From Trebouxia sp. TZW2008 (taxonomy: Eukaryota > Chlorophyta > Trebouxiophyceae > Trebouxiales > Trebouxiaceae): a stretch of DNA of 64,000 nucleotides. The stretch's first letter is position 1. Each line of letters opens with the position of its first letter. Shown in pieces: positions 11,130 to 21,909 of the stretch. The position numbers and the translations under genes were made by a program. Location of the stretch: assembly GCA_002118135.1 (NCBI GenBank), contig BDIU01000148.1, positions 1 to 64,000 on the forward strand. Reading direction: 5' to 3'. The notes under the pieces were generated by a model, which saw only the letters and a program-made list of their open reading frames with translations, searched no databases and was not told the origin of the DNA.

Positions 11130-14100
11130 GTGATATGTTATACAGCAAGCAAAAGGCTGTTTGTCCATGACAGTTCCAGCAGCAGAAGCGAGCAGGGCGG
11201 GATTGCGAACAGCCCGAATGACCTTTCAGCAAGTGCCCCAGGCATGACGAATAGGCTCTGGAGTAGGCTGACGTCTTGTAGCGCAAAGCAGCTTTCACCC
11301 ATCGATACACATCGTATCTGCTTTGTAAAGCATTGCCGCCTCTGTGCAGAGCGGCCCGACGGCCAGCTCTCTTTCAGGTAAGCGAATGTGCTGCTGTTGA
11401 CGGCTGATCAAGCCTTACGCACTCAACAATACGGAGTCTGATTGGCATGCAAAGCGCAATTTAGCACTCTTTGTCCTATGGGTTCCACTTTCTGAGTCTC
11501 GCGAATTGCAAAAATGGGTGCATTGCGTTGCGCAGGTCGACCTACGACGCCGCTTCAGATCAAGCTATGAAGTTTGTTCAGACACAGTCTGCGGAACAGA
11601 TAATCACGGGTGCGCAGAATCGCGATCCTCGCCTCTGTGAAGACACCTTCGAAAGTGTCACCGCCGTGCTGCCAAGTGTCGGCAATCAAGTGGAGTCAGG
11701 TCTGTGCTGGCCACGCGGTCTTTGCCGTTGCATTCAAGTACGGTTGCTGGTACACATGTCCATCAAGCTATACGTTTCTGCAGGTACAGCAGCCCTGATA
11801 CGATCCACCTTATCTGCCCAGCCCAACGCCTTCACTGGCGTGTGCCGTGTGGTTGATACACTTGCTCCCTCGAGGTTGAGCACTTTGTTCTTTGCTGGCA
11901 ACAAATTCGCTGTAGATGTTTGCCGGGCAGCAGCATACATAAAGCAGGCAATCTTCATGGTAAGAAATCCTGTTTTGCATCCCTGCACATTCAAGCCAAA
12001 TGCTAAGAGGCAAAGCTTATGCCCAATATCATCAGCTTGCTAAATGAAAGTGGATTCAGCTTTTTGTGGCCGCAGGACCCATGCAGAATGTATACTCAGT
12101 CCACAAATCAAGACGATTATCTTGCCCGTGAGAATCACAGGCCATCCCAAGAACGCCTTTGGCACCACTGTGTGGGTAAGAGACTTGGACAGCTTGCAGA
12201 CGTATCGTAACAATGTAGCAATATTGCTCAGCTCGCAATTTTGTCCCATGAATTTTCCCAAAGCTCAGCTTATGCAGTGCTTGAACCATTATGGTACAAT
12301 GACTACATGCCAACCTGGCAGAGTTTGTATGCCTATGGCATCAGCAATGTGCAGCATGTTCAATTCAGGTTGCAGCTGCGCATCAAAGGCTTCAAATGTG
12401 TCAATGTGCGTACGTTAAAAGCAATTGTTGGAATCATAGCTCTCGGGCATATATGCATGTCACAGTAGTAAGCATCTGTGCATACACCCATGTCACAATT
12501 TGCAGGATTCATTCTCTAGCTTCAGGCAACTGTATGCATGCAGGCGTGGTCGGTGAAAGCATAATTCATGGCTTGAATGCCAACGAGTACATCAATCAAG
12601 CGGCTATCCCAGTCTTCATGGCATACCTGAACCCATCTACATCAAGCGTTCAAGCACGCAAGCTGATCACTGCAGCACTGGTTTCGCACCCACAGCTCGG
12701 GACAGTCATCATTGGGAATGGCTCTGGAGAGTTGTTGAACGGCATTGCTGCAGCTGCGGTACACGCATCTGCCCTCAACGGTCTCCGGCCACAGCATGCT
12801 CAACTGCTCACAGTACTAACCCAGCGCAATCTCGTAACAGCGTTGCTGCTGCATCTGTAAATCTGGATTCTGCATTCATCTCAGAACCAGCTGTCGTGGG
12901 TGCTTGTTGAGATGCTTTGACATGCTGTGACAGTGGACTGTCAGTATGTATGTACATTCCAAGGCTGTGGGTATGGAAATCAGAGCAAAGCCCAGTACAC
13001 TTTGCGTTTGTGGCATCACTGTGTGGTTGTGCAAGCGCTGACGTTGACGCTGCATGCCTCTCAGATTTGCACATATGAGGAGGCGGTCATCAGTGGAGCT
13101 GCCAACCTGAAGCTGGCGCGAGAGACCGCAGGGCCTCTTTGCAAGGCCTTGACGAATCTTGTCAACAGCAATGGCGATGTGCTGTCAGAGACAGCATATC
13201 GTGCCATGCTGCTCTTGGCAGACAGATTCCAGATGACAGATGAGGCTATTGCTGTGAGTATACACTTTTCTGTTTGCCTGCCATTTCCAGCACAGGCTTG
13301 CCTTGCGGAATATCATGAGTGCAACACTCTGGATGACACTGAATTTGTGCATGCTACTCAGCTTCGTTCACTGGCATGCTGGTCATCAGCATAGAACCTC
13401 ACCTTGCACAAGGTGATCACTTGTCAGTCTGGTCCTGCTTGATGGGCATCTGGTCATGCTTGATGGGCATCTGAGCAAAGCATTGACTAACTTTGCACAC
13501 ACAACAAAGGTCACCAGCTGTATGTCCCTTCAGGCAATGGTCCAGCTTCATTCAATTTGCACCTGTGTGAAAGTCTGCTGACGTTTTGCAGATGAAGTTG
13601 CATGATATGCAACGCAGCAAGACCACAAGGATGTGGGCTTTTACAAATACCGTCTATCCGTTACTAATCAATTCATGGCTGTTGCAGCTGGGTAAGGCTG
13701 TATGTGGCAGAGTGCTGGATGTGCTGAGCCTTGACTTGACACATCAGCAACAGCCAAGAGTTTGCCCTGTCATGAAAATTCTGACCAAGCTATGGGAAGG
13801 ATCCCCCCACGCCGGCCGTGCAGTGTCAGCCATTGCAGATGCTCTACAGGATGGCACCACAGAGTGCCTTGACATCATTATAGAGGACTTGGTATGCTCC
13901 TGATCCTGCATGTGCAATGTACCTGTGTTGCAAGCATTCAACAAGGTGTGGCAGCCAATGTCCCTAAACCCTAAGCAGTTCTCTCACAAGTTCATATGTC
14001 AGCACAGAACACAGCTTGAGTTGAAATGATTACCTGCAGGGAAAGTGTTAGGAAGCATTCAACAAGGTGTGGCAGCCAATGTCCCCATCAGTGGCAACGC

Positions 14101-17100
14101 AGTCCCTACTGTGGCAAAATATCTGGAGTCTGCCAGCACAAACAGAAGTGAGGTTTTGAAGATTTTTGATACCCTCCCAGCAAACTCCCACATACTGTCA
14201 GCAGTCAACAACAATACTGCTGGAGCCCTGGTGCAAGCCATGGGCCGCGCAAAGGTATGCTCCCGCATTTCCTGCAAGCTTTATGGCCGCATGAGCATGT
14301 GGGCATGTGTGTACCTGTGCTTGCGCTTTTCAACACTGCAGAAACAGTGCTGCTACCCTACAATGTGCCTTAACCCAGCAGATGCCAACATGCAGCTGCG
14401 CACGGAGTATGCATGCATGCAGCAAAGCTGGGCCTGATCCAAAGCCTTTGTCAGATCTGCCTGTTGTAGACCATCGTCAATATGCTCTGTCCTGTCATTG
14501 CCAACCATTCCAGGATTTTCAGGTCAAAGCCTTGCCTTCTTCATCTGTTGAACGGTTTGGTCTTGCTCCAGGACCTCCTGGAGCAAGACCAAACCGCTCA
14601 ACAGATGAAGAAGGCAAGGCAGGCTGCAGCTCTCTTGTGTGGATTGCTTGAGGGCTTTGTCCAAGGCCCCCTAGTCAAATCAAGAGAAACCTTCCTGGTC
14701 AACCTGCGTCTGGTGAATCTGGTCAAAGGTGCAAAGGAAGCAGCATTGGTAAGGCTCTTCTTTGATGTTACAGACCCACATGTATGTATGAAAGTAAGCT
14801 TCACCCACATGGGCATCTGTACTGATCAGCTGTACCACCAAACACATGAGAGTCATCACCACTCACGTGTGGCTTTACAGGCAAATTGCTTGTACTGCTC
14901 AATTGTATGAGCCATTCTAACACAGTCACTATCACATGCAGTTGTAGGCGGTGGCACAAAACCACGTTGTTGGCAGCATTGCTCTGCGTTGTCAATAACA
15001 ATAACTGAAGCAGGGAAGATCAGCGTCTTTGCTGCGCGCGATGCCTCTTCCATCTCTTTGTCTAGCATGAAAGATTGCTTTCTGCACAACTTTGCGTGGA
15101 TTTTCAATCTGCAGCTGATTGTAAGAAGATGTACAGACATCACTCAGTCTGCATGTCGTCAGGCTTTGCAGCTGTGCAGTCTTCACAGTGCAGACATCAA
15201 TCCTGTGAAAGCTGGCTTGCGTGTCCATGCTGCAGGGCAGAATGTCAGGTCCCAAGTGGTAGACATCGAGCTGGCAAACCCATGTTGCAAATGCACACAA
15301 GAGCATGTACATCTATGCTGCAATCTCTCTGTTCAACCTACGCTTGACCTACAACTCAATGAGATTGCTGCAGCTTGCGTTCTGCCCTCATTATAGCTTA
15401 GCTGGCCCTGAGCGTTTGTGTTGTGTTGCAGTTGGCCAAGGCCTTGTGCCTGAAGGCTCCTGACATGCTGCTGCTTGATCAGCAGCAACCAGCAGCAGCA
15501 GGCCAGGCTTTGCTTGTGCCACTGTTGCTGTCTACGTGGAGGGGCCATCAGTCAGCAGACATCGTACCCATACCTACACTAGAAGCTTTCCACAGCTTCC
15601 AGCCTCATCAGGTAGAGCTGATTGTTCAGGACATGGTAGGCTTACGTTCAGGCACATGGCAAGTTGCATACAGCAGTCGATTTGCCACTGCTCTTCATAC
15701 CTAATGCCAGCAGCAGCAGGTGCATCTCTATCTGATATTTTGTTGTCTGCATCTGTTTTGTTGTTGCTCTAAGTGGACTTGTGTCATCTTCACCATTTGG
15801 TCACCTTAGCACTTGCAGCAAAGCAAAGTCATTATTGACTTGAGCGTTCTTGTGTCCAACCTGCTTGATGTCAAGCCTCAGCATGTCAGAAATGCTCAAC
15901 GTGGACAACTCAGACTGTTTGTCACAACAGAGTAGGCTTCATCAATCACCTAAGATCTGATTCTTGCTGCAGGAGGAGCAAGGCGCTGGCAGCAGTATCG
16001 TGCAACTGCTGCAAAGGTACTTGCCGACGCTGAGAGATCTGAAGGAAGCTGGCATCTCTACAACACCACAAACACATGTGGCAAAAGTGGTCGACATCTG
16101 TATAGACCATCCAGACTGGTTCTTCAATAGCCCACGCGCTGCTGAGCTGTTGAAGAAGTGGGTGCTTATGCCTGCCATCCTTGCGACCAGCCACAAGAAT
16201 GAGCACAAGGTACTTCCAAACAACGCATGAATCTGGCAGCAGAAGCTTGCTTGCTCCTTTGGCTGTTGAGGCAAACTTTCTGGGACATATCAAGCCTGAT
16301 GCGCTGTCTTGACAGCTCTCAACATTCATTTGTAGTATGCCCTATGAGGCGAAATCTCTTTGTTTGGTCCGCTTATGCATTCGTGACAATTGCGCTCTCT
16401 GTTAGGTGAGTTGACAGGTCTGGCCTTGGCGGCTAGTTATGCATGTGGCACTATGAATCTACAGCCCACTATGTTGATTAGTGGAACCATGCTTCTTGCC
16501 CCCAATGCATGGCTTGATATTGTTGAGCCATACAGTCTGAGTCATACATGGAATGAGAGGCATGGTGCAGATGAATTTCTTTGCATGTCTCATCGTCAAA
16601 TTACACATGGGACGAAGGCACGCCTCAAATGTTGCAGATGGTGCAGTGTGCTTGTCTCGTTGATATCACATGTGGTGGGAACTTTGCGTGCAGTTGATTT
16701 GAGCAGGCAGGATGCTACATTGCATCTGCAAATTGTCAAGGGCAGAAAGGGGTGTAGTTAGCTGTACATGCTGCTGCAGGTGGCTTTGCAAGAGATGTTT
16801 GGTGAAGGCTTTGCTGTCATTTGGGGCATGAAGGCTTTCAGCGTGAGCAAAGCAGCATTTCAAGATCTCACTTCCAAAATTTCCAAACGCCGCATAAAAC
16901 GGTCTGAGACGGCTGCTGCTGCTCGAGCTCCTCCTGCCCCTCCATTTCCTTTTGCCCCTCCTGCTGCTGCTGCTGCTGCCGCCCTTCCTGCCGTCGCTGC
17001 TGCCCCTCCTCCTCCCGTCCCTGCCCCTGCTGCTGCTGCTGCCCCTCCTCTTCCTCCTGTCCCTCCTGCTGCCGCACCTACTGCTGCCGCCGCTGCTGCT

Positions 17101-19616
17101 GCCCCTGCTGCTGCTGGCCTCCCTGCCGCCCCTCATGCTCCCGCCCTTGCCGCTGCTGCCCTTGCTGCTGCGCCTCCCCGTCCTTCCGCCACTGCTGCCT
17201 CTCACACTGCTGGTGCCCCTCCAGCTGCTACTGGTGCTACAATCCCTGCTACTGCTACTGAGGGAAACGGTGGCCAGGCGGCACCAACCCTGAACTCAAG
17301 CCGCAGTACAGCAGGTGAGCTGATGACTTTTCTAGCAGCATCATACAGCTCGCTAGCTAAGCAATTCAACATTGCAGTTGCAAAGCCAGGCAATGCTTTG
17401 GCATCTGTGTAGGCAGCAGACACAGCAAGCTGTTCTTATGCCATGAAGATATGACCTAAAGTTTACACTAGACGCATATGCCTGAAGCCTCCTTGGTGAT
17501 GTGAATTGCTGTCATCATATTTGAACATCACCAGTTTTGACTAGCTGTGATAACGTGACATTGATCATCAACAAGGCTTACTTCATCTGACAGTACAGAT
17601 TGTTTTACAGGACACACAGCAGCTGCTGCAGCCCCAAATACATTGCCTGCTCTACCCAGAGCCAGGATCAGGCAGCAGACTGCCAGAAAGTCAGAACACA
17701 CTCAAGACCAGGCAGGCCCTTCAACTGCCAACAGTGAGCCACTGACCTCAAGCCCTGTGGCACAACAAACAAGTACAGGCCCTACAGCATCAGATGCTGA
17801 GAGCCAAACAAGTCCATATGTCAGCTCGAGACCAGCTGAGATGACGTCAGCAGGTACACAGACAAGCCCTGAAACCGACACAGGAAACACAGACGCAAAA
17901 ATTCCAAAGATTACTACCAGTGCAGGGACTCAGACACCCGTCAGGAATGTAGCAAGCCAGATTGACAGCTCCCCAGCTGTGCAGGACCCACAAGCAAGTC
18001 CTGCCCACACAGCTTCAGACAGTCCTGAAACGCAGTATGACAGTGCATCTGAGGGGTCGCAGTCAGCCCCTACCACGCCTACAAGCCCCTCTACAGAGGC
18101 CGCAGGCATCCAGTACGTAACAAGTCTAAGCATGGAGCAGTATTCTGGACGCCTTACAGCCTATGAGGTGGACACCATGAGATATTTGAATTGTGGTCTT
18201 GAGACCTTTGGGCAGTTGAAGCAAAGGACCGCTGGCATCTCTGATGGGACCTGGACTGAGCAGCAAGGCAGGGAGTGGAATGCAAACATAATGGGCATAT
18301 GGACTCGCTTTTGCGAGTTGTACGAGTGGGACAATGTGCAACATGCACTTGGACGCAACGTGCTGCAGCTGGCACACATCATCGTAACCCGCTGCTGGTA
18401 CGACCCAGAGAAAATTGGGTCAACACGCCCTCTGACCAGTCTCCAGGTGACTCAATCAGTTTCCACCTCCTTCTGTCCATATGCATTGACTTTGGCAATG
18501 GCATGTCTCCAGACATTCCTTTGCCCAAGGTATACCTTCAGCTGCACTGGCAATCACAGTGTACTACAGGGACTCAATTGCCCTGCAAAGGGCTCCCTTC
18601 TGTGTTTGCAGGGCATATGCTTTGACTCAGATCACTGCCTTGTTCTGGACAGTTGGTCAACATGCACCGAGCCCGCTATTGGCCTTTACAGACTGGCTGT
18701 CATCCTGCATGTATACATACACGCTTGTGTCTCAAGCAATTCTGCAGCGCGCAGGTTGCTGCCCAGTTCACAAGAATGTGTGCTGCACCCAATTCTGTCA
18801 TCCTGCAATGAGCTGAGGGTAGCCCTTGATGAGCCGAAGATTGATATTTGCTGTCATACGGCATAAAATATCCCGCATCCTCGGCTTCATCCATGTCTGT
18901 ATCTGTGACGCTATCCTGCTTGCACTGTGTGCTTGCCTGTACCATTTGCGCCTATGCTTGCAGCAGCAATTAGGCAACAGACTGTGCACTTGCAATCAAC
19001 ATACCCTATATTTTGAGCACTTTTGCATTGTGGAGCCCTCTGTGAGCTCTGAATTTGTTGCAAAATTGACCTGGCTGAAGTCAGTGCAGCTTCCTGCTGC
19101 ATGACAGAAGCTTGGCCAGTCAAGGTCAGCCGTGTGTAAAGCCTGAAGTATTTAGAGCAGTCAGCAATCCTTGTTTCAATCACTGATTAAATCAATGATT
19201 GCTGACTGCTTCAAAGACTTGAGACTTTACACATGGCTGACTCTCAAAATTTGCTGTGAGGCGGCAGCAGCATCAGATAAACACCCAATTCCAGTCAGAG
19301 ACCTGTCCAAGCATTACACAAAGCTGTTTTTGATGCCAGAGCATGCAATGTCGGTATGAGCTGCCATATGTCAGGCATTGCTCTTGCCAGTAATATTCCA
19401 GAAGGTACAAGGCCAAACGTACAACATGGAGCTGTCAGAGCATTTGGTTGCAACACTTTTCGCAGCAGTTGTAGCAGCATTGCTGGGTGCCACAATCAGT
19501 CTTTTGCCAAACAGCTCGCAATGCAACACGTTCCTGCTGTTGATGGAGAAGTGGTGTCGCGTATGCTGATGCACTACACAGGATTGAGCCAGGCCTACGG
19601 CCTACAGCAATTGTGA
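11130..19616 (+). CDS. Large multi-exon protein, unrecognised; helical N-terminal two-thirds, Ala/Pro and Ser/Thr-rich linkers
   Basis: Exons that join in frame: 11130-11377 (internal ATG at 11244 is an alternative start), 11536-11699, 11784-11959, 12076-12175, then about 12544-12837. Further likely exons are 13065-13253, about 13586-13891, about 14040-14254, 14572-14748, 15432-15635, 15817-15930, 15973-16209, 16780-17314 and 17611-18446; the last two join in phase. The terminal stop at 19616 is tentative. The first two-thirds read as amphipathic helices without a motif I know (an armadillo/HEAT-like solenoid is only a guess). From 16.91 to 17.30 kb the protein is almost pure Ala/Pro; 17.65-18.11 kb is Ser/Thr/Gln-rich with a repeated SAGTQT motif. 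No function is proposed. Exon boundaries between 12.8 and 16.2 kb do not all agree in phase. Confidence 0.55.
13932..14085 (+). repeat. Exact 33-bp duplication of an exon edge
   Basis: The 33 bp at 13932-13964 (starting AAGCATTCAACAAGGTGTGG) recur exactly at 14053-14085, 121 bp later. The downstream copy is part of a long open frame (VAANVPISGN); the upstream copy runs into CCCTAAACCCTAA and is not coding. This is a partial tandem copy of an exon start. Confidence 0.85.
14529..14620. repeat. Near-perfect 92-bp palindrome spanning an intron-exon junction
   Basis: Arms 14529-14573 and 14576-14620 are 45 bp each, match at 44 of 45 positions and are separated by 2 bp. The right arm is the first 45 bases or so of an exon (reading LLEQDQTAQQMKK); the left arm is its reverse copy and contains the only nearby splice acceptor (CCAG at 14568-14571). 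The RNA could fold into a long hairpin that hides the acceptor. Confidence 0.95.
16910..17300 (+). repeat. GCT/CCT low-complexity tract coding Ala/Pro-rich linker
   Basis: About 390 bp dominated by CTGCTGCTGCCCCTCC-type words. In the + frame of the large gene it codes for Ala and Pro with few other residues; the opposite strand would code for Gly/Arg/Ser/Gln-rich peptides. The + reading is preferred because splice sites on both sides fit it. Confidence 0.75.
19125..19241. repeat. Imperfect 117-bp palindrome
   Basis: Arms of about 58 bp (19125-19182 and 19184-19241) match at roughly 48 of 58 positions with almost no loop; axis near 19183. The shared words are GTCAGCC.TGTGTAAAG and GCAGTCAGCAATC. 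It is an older relative of the palindrome at 14.5 kb in the same transcription unit. Confidence 0.85.
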
Positions 19617-21909
19617 TCTCAATATCAGTTTGCGTAACTCACACCTTTTTTGTCAGCCAGTTGATCTGCAGACACTGTGGTCATGCAAATCGTTCCTTGG
19701 TGATTGACTTCAAACACTGCATTATAGATCATTAGTTGCACAAGTGTGCAGACATAACAGCTGCAGCTTGTGTCTGCTGTTGTGGAGCAATGCCTTGATG
19801 GCTTATCTGCTTCGGGCTCCGTTTGTATTCATGTAGATTCTCATAGGGAAGGCGTAACAGTGTTCTGGTGGATTTATAGCTATATACTGTATGTAAGTGT
19901 GGATGCAAGCAGCTCCAGAACTGTGCTTGAAATAGGTTTCGGTGCATCATTGCGGTTTTGAGATCTACAAGATGTCAGGCACATTGAAACATGACATATT
20001 ACTCAGAGCACTTGGTCAACGTGTTGTACACAGTAGCAGCTAGGGTATTGACATCATATGCCTTGCTGTTCAGGGGTGAACAGATCAGCTGCTTGTCACG
20101 CATTTGTACAATGTGCCGAACAACATGTGTTTTACAGATGCCTGCAAGCAGTATATCTCGTACTGGTGGCAATATCTGAGTTTCCACAACACTCACGGCA
20201 CAGGATTACGCAGTGACTACTGTTGTCTTTGCTCAGAGACCTTAGCTCGGAATTGTGACGATGGAAAAGGGCAGGCAGTGCTCAAGTGCGGGGATGTATT
20301 GCGCCTGTTTGTTGCACGACCTGACATGCTTCCTTGTCAACCAGATTCGAGTCTTGTGTGCAGTGGTCTTCAATCCTTGCCTCCCAGCAAGACCTGTCAA
20401 GCTGCCAAACACCTTGATACCTATACAGCAAAGCTGTGACAATCAGGCACAGTGACTGCTCAAGGCTGCATCCTTCACCTGCTCTGGCTTGTGTATCTGC
20501 TCCATTGATCTCAGCAATAGTGGGCACATGCTTGCTTGCATGCTGCAGATTGCTCTCACATGGCCAGGTTGCAAACCATTTAGCTGGCATGTCTGACTGA
20601 ACTTTTTGCACGTGCAAATGAGCTGACCTTGAGTTTTTGAATTGCCCAATAGCACCTTGACGCTGCAGAGCCATGACAACATCAAGCACTGATAATGGCT
20701 GCAGCTCTTCCATTCCCTGTTCATACTCCCTGCAACCATAAGCTGAATGGTGAACAAATCCGATGCACCAAATTGCTAGATGAAGACATTAGCAGTGACA
20801 TCAGCAGTACAGCCCAACAACAATCTGCAGTGATTGAGGCATCCACCAAACATGTTAGTTGATGGACCACTGCTGGGCAACGTAAAAAGTTAGCGTGCCT
20901 GCTATTCACTTTTTAATTGGCATGCAATCCATGTGCAAGCTTCCCGAGTTATGTGCGTATGTCGCCTGTTGCTGTTTGATGTGAGAAGGAGACTGGTCCA
21001 GCAAGTGAACAAGCAGTAAAATGATTCAGAGTGCTTATGCAAATGATTATGAGGCTGGGTCAGATCATTGAATGACCTGTGGCTACTGACTTCATGGCAC
21101 ATAGCAAGTGCATGGCAGGCTGACATAATTCACACGCACATGGTTGTGATCACCATGGGCAACACAACGTAAACAGCATGTACTGTGTTTCTGCACACCT
21201 TGCTGGGAAGTTGGTATGAGCTGAGGATCCATGGACTTTCAAAGAAGCCACATCACATGCTCGTGCTGCAGTGCTTTCTTGACTGAACAGCCCCAGGAAG
21301 TGTTCCCCTTCCTACAGCATAGCAACCGTTTTTGCACAGTATGCGATGCTGCCTTTGCACAGCAGCTTTGGGGCAAGAGGCAAAACGGATAGGCCAAGCA
21401 GCCATATGTTATTGCCGCCCAACAGGAGTCAGAAGCAAGGATTGCAAGGTCCATTTGGTCGTGTTCCAATGAACAGTCAACATCCAATCAGGGCCAGTGA
21501 CTCTAACCTTGAGCTAAGTCCCAGCCAGATGTAAAACGCAACATGCACCAGTCATAGATGAGAGCACAATGGCACATTGTCATTCATGAGGCAAGTGTGT
21601 CAAAGTGCAAGGAAACCCTCACGGACAGACATGCAGTGCCAAGCTCACCCTACCAACGCAAACACTGGTCACACTCATCAGTCTAGACATGCAGAACTGA
21701 TGAGTGCCAACTTACATCTTTGTCAGCTTTGGGTATGGCAGCAGACCATTGTACTGACCAGCGCTGTCTGGACACTCCTTGGAAGGACTGCCCATCATCT
21801 TTCTGCAGCAGCAAGCTTTTGTCAGCTGATGCGTATATGCTAACAGTCCAGACACAAGCTGTACTGCAGCCTGGAAATGGATCGCAGCAAGGCTAGTATG
21901 TTGTACATC
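19617..21909. other. Region without a confident gene
   Basis: A minus-strand frame of 143 codons (20713 to 20282, starting MEELQPLSVLDVV) has protein-like composition and could be a downstream exon of the minus-strand gene at 21.9-24.7 kb: that gene's last frame contains a GTACAG donor-like site shortly before its stop. I see no family match. The remainder shows no sustained coding or notable repeat. Confidence 0.3.

Noticed and set aside
13966..13980. Telomere-like CCCTAAACCCTAA as evidence of a chromosome end or fusion
   Set aside because: Only about two units are present and coding DNA continues on both sides; noted only as an interstitial word.
16868..17205. Minus-strand frames rich in Gly/Arg/Ser or Gln across the Ala/Pro tract
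   Set aside because: They are shadows of the GCT/CCT low-complexity coding run; splice context supports the + strand.
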